A DNA stretch of 64,000 bases from Serinus canaria. Lineage: Eukaryota > Chordata > Aves > Passeriformes > Fringillidae. Location: NCBI RefSeq assembly GCF_022539315.1, contig NC_066333.1:806001-870000 (forward strand). Direction: 5' to 3'. The translations under genes and the position numbers were made by a program. The notes under the pieces are model-generated. The model saw only the letters and a program-made list of their open reading frames with translations. It did not search any database and was not told where the DNA came from. This document shows, in pieces, positions 15,601-25,600 of this stretch (the stretch's first letter is position 1; every line of letters starts with the position of its first letter).

Positions 15601-18600
15601 AAAAGGACATTTAAGAGATGCCAAGGAAGGAAGAAGAGGCTTCACCTCCAGGACGCGCTTTAGAAGGACACTTACACATCACAGCACCCCTCTGGATTTC
15701 AGTTTTAAGAAGAACAAATGTCATGACAAGCATTGCCTGCCCCCGATTCCATCCTAAGGGTGCTCCTGGACAACTGTCCAGAATGGATATGGTAGCTATG
15801 AAAGCCACTGAAAACTTGTCTTAGAAAAAAGCCTCATAAGAAACAACACGGAAAGAATATCAGCCAACCCTTTCCAAGTCAACGCTCAGACAAAATTTTT
15901 CAGGAGGGCTCCTGGTGCCCAGAGCATTTCCAGCTTTCATTTTTATTACTAGTAAATGTTATTCTTGAAAGAAAAAAAATCCTGAGCTACCTTTTTCACT
16001 AAAGCCAAAGTAGTAACTTACAAGTTTTGCAGTGCTAACCAAATCCACAAAACTGCATTTTGAGTCTACTTAAATCTGAGCTTTGGAAGCAGATGAGGTG
16101 TGAAATACCTTCAATCTGAACGGAGAGAATGCCCAGGTCCCGGAGCTGCTGGTTGTTGTTCTGAGCCAGGATTCGCAGCCGCTCGGCAGCTTCCCGGGGG
16201 ATGTTGAAGGTGACACGAACGCTGTTCCAAGGCTCTATCTTCTGCACTTTTAACTTGTTGGATTCTTAAAAGAAAAACAATCAAAGTCAGTGCAAAGGCA
16301 ATTTTTAAGCACATCTGATGAAACAACTTGGTTAAAATGTTGAAAAAAATGAAACCCTATTTGGCTTTGAAAATTGCCAGTGCTTAGTCCCAGGTACAGG
16401 AGATTTTTCCCCACACAGTTGTACAGCAACCAATGCTGCCAAACCACATCAGGGATTTTTCAAAAAAATAGCAGTAAAAAACCTACTCAAATGACAACCA
16501 ATGCAATAGACAACAGAATCACTTGACAGTATTACTTAAAAATTGAAATATTCTGTGGATAAACTACTTTGGAAAGATAAGAAAATATCTAATAAAACAG
16601 ATTTCATACAATTATAGGTATTAGGTTTGGGTTGGAAGGGACTTTAAAGCCCATCTCATCCCACCCCCTGCCATGGGCAGGGACACCTTCCACTATCCCA
16701 GGCTTCTCCAAGCCCCACCCAGCCTGGCCTTGGACTTTTCCAGGGATGTGACAGCCACAGCTGCTCTGGGCACCCTGTGCCAGGGCCTGCCCACCCTCAC
16801 AGGGAACAATTTCCTACTAATATCCCATCTAAAATCTACACTCAATCTTAAAGCCATTCCCCCTTGTCCTGGCACTCCACACCCTGTCCCAAGTCCCTCT
16901 CCAGCTCTCCTGGAGCCCCTTTAGACACTGGAAGGGGCTCCAAGGTCTCCTTGGAGCCTCCTCTTCTCCAGGTGAACATTCCCAGCTCTCCTAGCCTTTC
17001 TCAGAGCAGAGGGGCTCCAGCCCTGTGGTACAGTACAGTGAACTGGTACAGGTCTGGTTTGTGAACCAGATGAATGTAGGAAAAAACTGACTACAGGAAT
17101 GAAATGCTTGAAATATTTGCTCTACAAATGCTTGTGAAACCATTTTTTTTTTTTACAAGACCAGTGCCAACAGACTCCTAGCAATATCTCATTGATTTCT
17201 ACCTTATTATTTAGTTTTCTGGATAAGCATTTCAAATCCACTGCCAAAAAGCATCTCAAAGTCATGCAAGATATTCACTTGCAGGTTTTCTGAACACCTG
17301 TTCTACAAATGACCATTTCTACATAGATCAGTGGTTTTCACAGTGACTGCAGAAAGGTTGGGCAGTTATGCTGGATACATTATCCAAAGTGATACCTACC
17401 TAAATGATTGCTACAAAATGCAGTTAATTTAAAAAATAGTCTCAATACAGTTGTATAAGTTTCCAATTTCTATCTTTCTGTAAAAAAGTTCCTCTCAAAA
17501 CAGAAAGCGCTGACCCAAATTTTCATCAGCCAGCTCCTCCAGTGTAACCTCAGATTTACTAAACATTTGCTAACTTTTGAGGTCTGAAAAACATGTTAGT
17601 TAAGAATGCCAACACTCACTCCTATTTAGGAAGCTCTTGCTCACCACTAATTTACCAAGCCCCTTTTGCTGCTACAGCAATGGAATTATTAAATTTATCC
17701 TCATTCCACCTATAAACCTGGTTTTAGCTGAAACATGGCAAGAGTTTTAAAATCCTCTTTTGTGGAGGCTTGAGCAATCCCATATTTTCCCTTATTAATG
17801 TTCCAATATTTTACATAGAAAAATTGTATCATCAGTTTCAATATTTCTATGTATTGGTACCCAAGTTTCTAATTTTTCAAGTACTGCATCTGCCAAGATA
17901 ACCCCATGTTATTTACTAACTCCAAATTCAGGATATCCTATTTTGCTCTGAATCAGTTTAAATAACTTCACACATGGATAATTTTCAATTTAACTGGACA
18001 TTGATTTTAAAAATTTGCTTTCTCAGCTGAGGTCTGAATCATGTTTATTAATCCTGGCATTAATATTTATGACAGACTCAGCATGCAGATGCCTCTAACA
18101 AAGATGACTATGTGCAGTTATAGACTGAATTTATTTTATATCAAAAACTACACAATTGATCTGTGATATTACACACATCCTTTCACAGTAATGGTCTGTT
18201 AGTTTACATCTCCTTCCAACTGTTTGTAAGACACAGCTCAAAACTGGTATTTCTTTACAGTATTTTTGTCTTATCCCAGCTTTATTATCTTTCTGAGCAA
18301 CAGCAAGAACCCAACAAACTGATGCCAGCTGACTAGACAGACAAAACTGAAAAAAAGGAATGAAGTGACAAAGAAATTCCGTTTGGTTATTGAGAAGTAA
18401 TGTGTTATTTTCCTGAAAAGGTGTTTGACACTGTTGAAAAAAAATCAATCAAGGCTGCCTAACTGAGCAGCCATCAGTAATCAGCATAGGACCTTTTGCA
18501 GCATGCTCAGACAGGGAACAAATGTCTTTTTCCAGATCTAAACATGCTGATAAAAGACGGTCCAAAAAGCCTGTTATCACTGACTTGCCATGGAGCTGTT

Positions 18601-18657
18601 CCCAGAGCTGAATGAGCATTCAGGGGTATATCAGGGCACTACCCACTCCCGAACACA

Positions 18658-18702
<45 letters not shown>

Positions 18703-19400
18703 GGTAGGGTAGGTCAGAAAAGGGCAGTAATGTCATAGGTACTGAAAGTGAACCCATTCTCAGATGAACTGTAATTGTTTAAGTTAGACAGTTTGGACAG
18801 TAAAACATCTCCTGTGTGAACAAGTCTGGTTTCACTTTTTTATAACGCAGCCATGTGTAATAGAGGGACATGAAAGAGAATAAAAACAGGTGAAATGTGG
18901 AAACAGAAGAGAAATGAAAGAACTTGCCAATTAAATCAGTTTTAAACAATAAAACAACTGCAGACACTTGTAGTCTGCATTTCTGAGAAGAACAGCTTGC
19001 AAATTTACTAAGAATAACCCCAAAAAAATTATCATTACAAACTAAACCCAATATAATCTATTTTTTATGCAAATACCCTGACAACCTAAATAAGCATTTT
19101 AAGGACAGCTGGAAAGTGACAAGAAGGCACATTACCCATGTGTAAAAGGCCAGGCACATTCTCCAGTATGGTATCCAGCTTCTGCTCAAAGTCTCTGTCA
19201 CTTATATTTCCTTTAAAAGCCACAAAGATTGTGGAATCCCCAGGAGCAGCCTCCTGTTTCAGTTCATCTTCCTCCAGTCCTGAATCAAAATCCACCTCTA
19301 AGTCTTCCATAGCTGAGGAGTACAAGGAGGCATATGTATCTTTTAAGTTAGGTAGATCATCCAAAACCATTGTTTCCAACAATGGGAGCCTGTCAGACAT
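1..19400 (-). CDS. NCOA6: Nuclear receptor coactivator 6, coding part (C-terminal end off the window)
   Basis: NCOA6 (ASC-2/RAP250/PRIP/TRBP) is a large nuclear coactivator that binds ligand-bound nuclear receptors through LXXLL motifs and belongs to the KMT2C/D (ASCOM) histone H3K4 methyltransferase complexes. Nine coding exons on the minus strand join in phase: 19,136-19,370 (to 19,400 if the upstream ATG is used), 16,109-16,264, 15,418-15,540, 13,885-14,013, 12,268-13,080, 9,470-9,616, 7,403-8,522, 1,568-1,689 and 1-696. They encode about 1,180 residues against about 2,060 in human; the frame is open at base 1, so the rest lies to the left. The product starts [11 protein letters not shown], has an acidic conserved N-terminus, then long Gln/Met/Pro-rich low-complexity segments, and LXXLL motif 1 (LVNLL, about residues 862-866) followed by a Lys/Pro-rich basic stretch. 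Similarity to human was judged from memory, not from a search. Confidence 0.95.
697..1567 (-). other. NCOA6 intron, no other feature seen
   Basis: The intron is AT-rich unique-looking sequence with no repeat or conserved ORF that I can recognise. Short poly-T runs near 1,331 are the only low-complexity parts. Confidence 0.7.
1568..1689 (-). CDS. NCOA6: NCOA6 coding exon of 122 nt
   Basis: The acceptor reads TTTTTCTTTCAG and the donor CAG|GTAGTAG. The peptide contains [11 protein letters not shown] and [14 protein letters not shown], matching human [15 protein letters not shown] sequence just after the basic Lys/Pro region. It covers about residues 908-948. Phase 2 in and phase 1 out fit both neighbours. 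Confidence 0.93.
1690..7402 (-). other. NCOA6 intron of 5.7 kb with one CR1 copy
   Basis: Apart from the CR1 copy at about 2,256-2,885 this is unique-looking, mostly AT-rich sequence. A minus-strand open frame of 186 codons at 4,190-4,750 has no recognisable domain and no supporting splice sites, so I do not call it a gene. Confidence 0.7.
2256..2885 (-). mobile_element. CR1 LINE 3' fragment, about 630 bp
   Basis: The segment opens on the plus strand with GGGTTGGAAGGGACCTTAAA and continues through the stereotyped CR1 blocks: a 'small-subunit' core near 2,340, 'TCTTCTCCAGG' near 2,577 and a distal 'TGCACATTGCTGGCTCA' block near 2,811. This is the reverse complement of the avian CR1 3' end, so the element lies in minus orientation, sense to NCOA6. 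Overlapping ORFs on both strands here are repeat-derived. Confidence 0.85.
7403..8522 (-). CDS. NCOA6: NCOA6 coding exon of 1,120 nt with LXXLL motif 1
   Basis: The acceptor is TTTTCTTAAG|GC and the donor AAC|GTAGGT. The exon codes for about residues 535-907: repeated Gln/Met/Gly-rich segments ([24 protein letters not shown]) and then [12 protein letters not shown]. The LVNLL motif at 7,528-7,542 is NR box 1, the main site for binding the AF-2 surface of liganded nuclear receptors. It is followed by a [12 protein letters not shown] basic run that could act as a nuclear localisation signal. The length and order match the human protein without a frameshift. Confidence 0.95.
8523..9469 (-). other. 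NCOA6 intron, no other feature seen
   Basis: Unique-looking AT-rich sequence. A short GC-rich duplication (two copies of an AGGCCCCCCTGCAG unit) lies at about 9,433-9,463, immediately past the donor of the next upstream exon. Confidence 0.65.
9470..9616 (-). CDS. NCOA6: NCOA6 coding exon of 147 nt
   Basis: Acceptor GTGTTCAG|GA, donor CACACAG|GTCTG. The peptide includes [18 protein letters not shown] and [15 protein letters not shown], corresponding to human LPPGFSAGQANPNF and SGAPQLQANQNVQH. It covers about residues 486-534. Phases 1 and 1 fit the neighbours exactly. Confidence 0.94.
9617..12267 (-). other. NCOA6 intron of 2.65 kb, no other feature seen
   Basis: Mostly AT-rich unique-looking sequence. 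ORFs near 11,405-12,222 on the minus strand are pyrimidine-rich and show no family resemblance. Confidence 0.65.
12268..13080 (-). CDS. NCOA6: NCOA6 coding exon of 813 nt (Gln/Pro-rich)
   Basis: Acceptor TTTTATTAG|AT, donor GGAG|GTAAG. The exon spans about residues 215-485 and begins [16 protein letters not shown]. It is highly conserved through [30 protein letters not shown] and the run after [16 protein letters not shown]. The glutamine tract around residue 250 is short here (LQQQQLQ), whereas human has a run of roughly 25 glutamines at this place. ORFs in other frames over the same bases are shadows. Confidence 0.95.
13081..13884 (-). other. NCOA6 intron with a short CR1 fragment
   Basis: The only recognised content is a CR1 fragment at about 13,288-13,450; the remainder is unique-looking. 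Confidence 0.65.
13288..13450 (-). mobile_element. CR1 LINE 3' fragment (a second CR1 subfamily)
   Basis: It begins AGAATCACAGAGTATCTCAG, then GGAAGGACC and GAGTCCAA, and later CTGAACTCTGTCAGGCTTGG. This is the avian CR1 variant with 'delivered to the gap of the Gly-Thr' style different 3' UTR from the 'GGGTTGGAAGGG' copies in this window. Orientation is minus. It is diverged and 5'-truncated. Confidence 0.7.
13885..14013 (-). CDS. NCOA6: NCOA6 coding exon of 129 nt
   Basis: Acceptor TTTTTTAAG|GT, donor CCAG|GTGG. The peptide is [18 protein letters not shown] then [15 protein letters not shown], equivalent to human IIRMNNPATVMIPPGGNV and [13 protein letters not shown]. It covers about residues 172-214. 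Confidence 0.93.
14014..15417 (-). other. NCOA6 intron, no other feature seen
   Basis: AT-rich unique-looking sequence, with no repeat that I can name. Confidence 0.65.
15418..15540 (-). CDS. NCOA6: NCOA6 coding exon of 123 nt
   Basis: Acceptor TGCTTTAG|GG, donor CAAG|GTAAAT. The peptide [20 protein letters not shown] corresponds to human [20 protein letters not shown]. It covers about residues 131-171. A run of seven G on the coding strand encodes QGGQG at the 3' end. Confidence 0.94.
16109..16264 (-). CDS. NCOA6: NCOA6 coding exon of 156 nt, conserved N-terminal region
   Basis: Acceptor TTTTAAG|AATCC, donor GAAG|GTATTT. The peptide [20 protein letters not shown] and [20 protein letters not shown] are nearly identical to human NCOA6. 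It covers about residues 79-130. This is the most conserved structured part of the gene in the window. The flanking intron 15,541-16,108 shows nothing recognisable. Confidence 0.96.
16622..17035 (-). mobile_element. CR1 LINE 3' fragment, about 410 bp
   Basis: It opens GGTTTGGGTTGGAAGGGACT, passes CCATGGGCAGGGACACCTTC, and ends with the CTCTTCTCCAGG and GGGGCTCCAGCC blocks. It reads as the reverse complement of the CR1 3' end, in minus orientation. Confidence 0.87.
18659..18703. repeat. (CAAT)n microsatellite, about 11 units
   Basis: A perfect tetranucleotide array inside an NCOA6 intron, flanked by unique sequence. Its uninterrupted form suggests it is polymorphic. Confidence 0.95.
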
Positions 19401-19410
19401 CAAGGTGATG
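19136..19410 (-). CDS. NCOA6: NCOA6 first coding exon with the start codon
   Basis: Acceptor TTTTTCCCTTCCAAG|CATCACC at 19,410/19,411, donor CATGG|GTAATG. The start equivalent to human is the ATG at 19,370, giving [16 protein letters not shown] second ATG at 19,400 is in frame and would add [10 protein letters not shown]. The peptide is acidic ([16 protein letters not shown]) and continues [16 protein letters not shown], which is conserved in vertebrate NCOA6. I prefer 19,370 by homology, but cannot exclude the upstream start. Confidence 0.93.
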
Positions 19411-19516
19411 CTTGGAAGGGAAAAAGAGAATTATTATGATACATATAATAATAATTGGGTAAGGACATTAACAGCTGCTTTCAATGGCACATTTGGTCAT
19501 TGACAGAAAAACCTAC

Positions 19517-19669
19517 CTGGTGACCCAGTATTGGGCTCTGTGAGACCAACTGTGTGAGGCTGAAAATGGTGGCCATGGCAGTGCCCAAGTTGTTCCTCCA
19601 CTAAGACAAACAGAAGGGGGTTCCTGGCAGAATCGTGCTGCATGTGACTTGAGAAGTATTCCAGTTGAC
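19517..19669 (-). other. NCOA6: Probable NCOA6 5' UTR exon
   Basis: Good splice sites bound the segment: acceptor GTCTTTTAG|GTCAAC and donor CACCAG|GTAGGT, 106 nt upstream of the first coding exon's acceptor. It lacks an ATG in frame with NCOA6 but carries two out-of-frame ATGs; the one in GCCATGG sits in a strong start context. That these bases are in the mature mRNA is inferred from splice sites only. Confidence 0.55.
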
Positions 19670-22600
19670 CTAAAAGACAGACAGGTAAAAAGGAAGGTAG
19701 ATGATAAAAAATCAGATGAAAATTAATTTTACTCATTTCTGTATCATAGAGGGGACAAGCAAGCACCTGGTACCAAAGCTGCAGTGCCTGACTGTCAGGA
19801 GACAAACTCACAGCAACAGCTGAATTACAGAATGATAGAAAGAATCACCAAATTTAATTTTAGAGACTGCAAATGCAATAGGTCCAAAGCAGTAGGAAAG
19901 CCACAGCATATTTTTACCAGGAGAAATGTAGCATTTGAAAAATATTTTACTCACACCCAGCTAAATCTCAGGCATACTGTGCCTACTTTCCTAAAGCTTG
20001 TAAAGATTTAGGTGTTTTCAGCTTCTTATGCACATAACAACCTGAAATCTGCTGCCCCGTCACAACCCACAACTCCCACCATGCCCCCACATCACATTTG
20101 GATAAGAATGAATTCAGAAAGTCAAATCCCACACCTGATGGATCTTGCTTAATGAAATGTCTAAACTTTGCAATAAACTTTGACATTAATATGTTAATCT
20201 AAGCTGTTACAGAAGTACAATCTGTGATAAAAGTATCCCTCAACTTCCAGTGGACACCACTTATGTTAGGATACACATTTTCCCACTCCATCAGGAGGGC
20301 AATGGCACTGGCCTTTCCAGGTAAGACATCTGCTCTCACACTCAGCACTTTGCAAATACTGCTAAAAGATCCAAACCACCTGTAGAAACAACCATAAAAG
20401 GGACCTGTTCCTGACCACCACAGTCAAAATCAAATCCATTCACCAGCCAGTACTGTCAAGATCTCATTAACTCCAAAGCTGTGGGTATTTGGCACAACCC
20501 ACCCAGAAGGTTTAGCTCAGGACAACATACCCTTGAACAGGATACAGACTGGGGTTTTGGCAGAGGTTCAAGTTCCTAACACAAAACCACAACTTTGAGA
20601 TGAAATGTGAGCTGCAGATACTGGCCAGAAAACAGCCTTTTCTAATAAAAAAATCTAACAGTGTTAGAAAAGCCCAGATTCAGCTCTGCACTGTTTGCAC
20701 ACTCACACAAGGCTGCTGAAGGGACAATATTCCAAAGGAAAAATCAGGAGCTTGAAGTCACAAATTCCCATTGCTTTTGGTCAGATCTCTACACATACAC
20801 AGACTACATTTACAAAGCACTGTGTTTTTTTTTCTCCCTTACAACTCTATCCCACACCAGGCAATCCAACAGCACTAAGGAAAAATCCCCTATTTCAGAG
20901 GGAGTTTCTCTCTCATCCTGTACCACCAGCCTTCATCCTCAAATCTCAGATTAAAAACCAAGTGAATTTTGTTTCACAAGCTCTTCTGCAGTCCTGCATC
21001 AGAAAGTAAGTTCAATGTTTCACAGGTACTGATCTATTTCCATTGTGCTTTCATATACTTATTATGCCACAGAAATTTTAAAGATAGGCAATAGAGAAAT
21101 AAATTTTAAAAATTAATTACCAGGAGAACATAAAGACAATTAATTTTTTTTTCTTTCCCTTGTTGCTAGGGTTTGTGTCTAAATTACTGCTCTGAGTGTT
21201 GGCATCTCCATTAAGGCAAACTCCTCAGTTTTATGTCAGGTGCCCAGATAATGAGAATCACAATTAATAGGAGTCTGTGAAAAAATGTTTTAACTGATTT
21301 TCACACAATTTCTTGGACAGGTAACTTCTTTACCCAAGCTGGCTTTACACTAACCAGGAGAATAGTCCTTCTCCTTCTGCATTCCTACATCTTTTATTCC
21401 ATATAAAGAGAGGAGCTGAGGGTACTCCAAAAATGGCCTCTTTAATGGCCAAACACAGCCATTCTGTGCAAGGAAGGAGGCAAGCATCCTGTGAAATATA
21501 AGCACTATATTTTGAGGAAAATTACATAGAATGTTATTTGTCAGAAAATCATGAGTAAATTTTTTAGGGAGAGAAATTTCAGCTCAAAATACAGGCTCCT
21601 ACATGTTGAAAAGGTACAGCTGCTTGGAGGTGACGAGGTGTTGCACCTGCAGTGAGAAACATGAGTATGCCTGACAATACCTAATACCAAAAAAAATAAG
21701 AATTTATCTACAAGAACACAAACATTTCAGTTCTTTTTTTAGTAGAGGTGTCTGAAGCCTCCATCTTCCCTGTGAAAGAGCAGAAGATCCCCAGATTGCT
21801 TAAATCTAGTTTTTAAACAATTCATAAAAATGCTGCAACTTAGACCAAATTTCATCAGCCTCATCTGAGTGTGCCAAAATCTGACAGGGTTCGTTGAAGT
21901 TATTGCCCTTTGTAAACATTGTAGTAATTGAGTTTTCTAAATCCCAAAGGACCACAGGCCTTGTTTCACCTGACTCAGAGAACCACAGGACTGCAGGGGT
22001 ACTGTGAGGGAAGGAAGCAAACCAAGACCGAGGTTTAAATTTTGCCTTCCAGATGAGCACATAGCTAAAGCTCTCTTTGCATTTTTTCTTCACATTATGC
22101 TCCTCAAGGATCTCTGCTATATGCACCCTTTCCCTCCAAAACACATGAACTTTTGTCTGTTCCTATACTCAGGTATCATTTATCTCAGGTATGACATGAC
22201 AAAGTGATGATTTACAAAATTTTCCTTTTCAGGCAGTGCACAGCACACCACCCATACCAGAGCAAATGAATCCCAGCTGCACAGTGTCCTAACAACTTCT
22301 GCAATCTCATGGTTATAGGGCTGGCTTCCATAAATCCTGAGCAAGCACTTGACCATAATTAGCAGGTACCTTCCCTCAACACTCTTCCACACAAACACTA
22401 AAAGCCTTTAGCATAAGCACACATAGGTAAATCACTGCTCATTCAACAATCCCTTAAACCAGAACTCCCAGCAGGGTATGGAGGGTCTCTGATAAGTGAG
22501 AACCAGCCCTGAACTGATTGCACAACCACAGCACACTTCAGGAATTCCAGCACCCATGCTCACTTGGCATCACAAGAAGGTCTCTGACCATCATCCTTCC

Positions 22601-25600
22601 TTCTAAACGCACACATGGCCTCCTTCCTGCCCCTGCAACTTTAGAGTTTCCAAATTAGTATTTCCTATTATACAATTGTTTCTGGAAAGTCAGAGCAAGT
22701 CCAGTGTTACCACATGGCAAACACTTACCCCCAAACCTGGCCTGGAACTGGCTACAGCAACAAAACCAGTGCTAGGCCTCTTTATTATAAAGTTGGTCTT
22801 ATTCAGTACAGTCTAATTATTAAAAATATCTAACTGAAGTAAGACAGGTGGGGATAAACAGCCAAATAACAGATAAATGATCAAAATGCACCTGCACTGT
22901 TGTATGGGGACAGGGGGTAGAAGAGCTCAGCCCACGAAGATCAGAGTGTCCAACCCAGAGGGTGCAGGGCACACCCTGGGCTGCTGAAGCCAGGAGCTCC
23001 TAGGCACACTCAGCTTACGGATAAAACAACTGACCCACTAACATGTGCAAAAGAGGCTCTTCAGAGGAAGAATTCCCACAGGATAGAGGATGTCACAGTT
23101 GAGACGTGGGTGATGGACAGGTGGGTCACACACACACCACTGGGAGCCCCAAGGCATTTTGTTGTGCCCTGTGCTGTCCCCACCAGCAGCCTGCACAACA
23201 AACCCAGCATCACATGGCTGGACAAGGCTTGGAAAATCCCATCCAGAGCCCAGGACAGATGGGATTAGGGCAAAATCTGAAACAGCCAGTTGTCACTAAC
23301 TGGGGAGCAGCTGAACATGGGAAAGCTGACAGGCTCTGGAGTACCTGGAAGTGCTGGTCTCCGGAGTGAAAAAAACAACACAAAGGAAAAAAACTCCAAA
23401 TGATACCTTGGTATTTCTGCCCCAAGGTTCACTCAACTCATCCAAATTTATGCCAATTAGTCTCTTAAACAAAACTTGAAATCTCTTGTCCTGCTTTCCC
23501 TTATCTATTGCACTACACAGAGCACACAGCAAACCAAGGCTTTGTCTGGCCACCTGTTCCAGGTTTTCTTCACAGTCTATTGATTTCCAAGCTTTTTAAT
23601 GTATTCAAAATGAACACTTTCGCAACTGATGTCACATCAGAACCTGCACTCTTGCAAAACAAATAAAAAGTACTAAAACCATGTTCTAAATCTCAACAAG
23701 TACTCTTCCAAATTACACAAAAGATTGGGAAGGATGAGAACAGAAGGAAGGATGGACTGATGCCCTTCACTAGCAGATGGCACAAGCTGGCACTAAGAAG
23801 GGTCCTCATCTTCACACTGACCATTATTTAAAGCTGCAACACGAAAGGGAAAGACACGAAGTTACAGCCAAACCCCTTGGGGAAACCAGAACTGAGAGTG
23901 AGGAGGAAAAGTCTGGGATAGCAGTTATTTCTAAAGGATTCATGTTGCATTTGCTGTCACTGAAAAATGGTTTTCAAGTGACATCATAGAAAAAAAAATC
24001 AGGAATAAAGGATGTCTTGGAAAATAACAATTTCATGTTTTCTGATTCTTTTGTTTTAGGTGTCAGTGAGAAAAATATGTAGAGATTTTCATGATGGGAC
24101 AGAGGAGGTTCAGCATTGCCAGAATAGTCCTGAGAGGATGGCTTTCTTTTAACCTGTGCACTGGCACACAGTCACAAAGGCTGTGTTTAAAGCATACCAT
24201 CCATAAACCCCTGAAACACTGATCACAACACTGTCTCTCCTGGAGATTTGGTGACAGTGTGTTATCCTCCTACAACTGTTTCCTTTGTTGCCCAGCATAG
24301 CACTTGCCCATCTTAGAGCTTGTTAAATGTGAGCAATGAATAAAGCTAGACACCCATATCCATTCTATGATACAAAGATTAAAATAATATGGCTTTGGAA
24401 AACAAACAAACAAACAAACAAAAACCCACAAAACAAAAACTCAACAAAACTTTTTAACAATTTCTAGGCAAGTGTATACAACAATATAACACAAGGAGAT
24501 TAAATAAGGCTAAGAATCATGGTTATAATATGAAAGAATACCTAAAAATAAACATGCACTAAAATTTCCTCTGAAACAACTTAGCCAGGGCTCCAGTAAT
24601 TTTGAACTTCAAACATTGGTGTTGGATGAATGACACCACTAAAGCATCTCAACTGCTCTCCTTGGGAGGAGCAGACACAAACCTGATGGCAAATACCCCT
24701 AACCCTGTATGGCCGAGTGGGAAGTCAGCTCTGGAGCCAGCCCAGCTCTGCAAACACAGCAGTGAGGAGAGGCAGAGGAAGAATTTATAAAAACAGCAGA
24801 TATTCAGATGCATCATATGCTTATTTTACCTACCAAAACAAATTTCACAACTTCAGTATTGTGGGGTGTGCAACAGGACTTCAGGTAATTCCAGACTGGC
24901 AAACATGGTTAAACAGAAAGTCCCAAATATGGAATCCTGAAAGAAAACCATCACATTTCATCAGACAGTGATGTGAAATAACAGAAATACTGAACATACT
25001 GGTGAATAGCTCCATTTTTAATATGCAGTTTTACACCAAGTCAAACACTCTCCTCAGAAATGTAAAAAGCACATATTACTATATTCAGATTTGAACAGCA
25101 AAGCCTGAGGAACTTGAAAAATCAACTTTTCATTACAGGCAGAAAATGGAATACTTTCTTTAGCTGGAAATAACATTCTATTCTTTGAAACAGGGCAAGT
25201 TTTATCAAGAATAATGTATTTATTTAAGCCTTAGGACAAGTTCATCTTGATTAAACTAATCTTCAGAACAGAGAAACCAGCACAGCCAGGTGTCTCTCCG
25301 CTCATCCTGAGCAGGTGCCTAAACCAGCTCAGGTTCAGCTCATTCCAGAAGCACGTTCCAAGCCCACAGGACTACCTCAGACAGACATTGTTGCTGCAGG
25401 TGGCCAGCATGGAGAGGTGAATTCATTCCTAGGCCCTGCTCCTGGGCTCACCAAGCTGCACTCCAGCTCCTGGGATCATAAAAACACAGCAGTAAAGCTA
25501 AACAGCTTCGGGACAACAAAACACCGCCCCTCAAATCAACGGTGTTTATAGGCACAGCCCAGGGGTGCTTCTCAAGGAGATTTTCTGCTTATGTGCTTGC

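Larger units (their letters stand above)
16265..19135 (-). other. NCOA6 intron with a CR1 copy and a CAAT microsatellite
   Basis: Besides the CR1 copy at about 16,622-17,035 and the (CAAT)n array at 18,659-18,703, this 2.9-kb intron is AT-rich unique-looking sequence. Confidence 0.65.
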
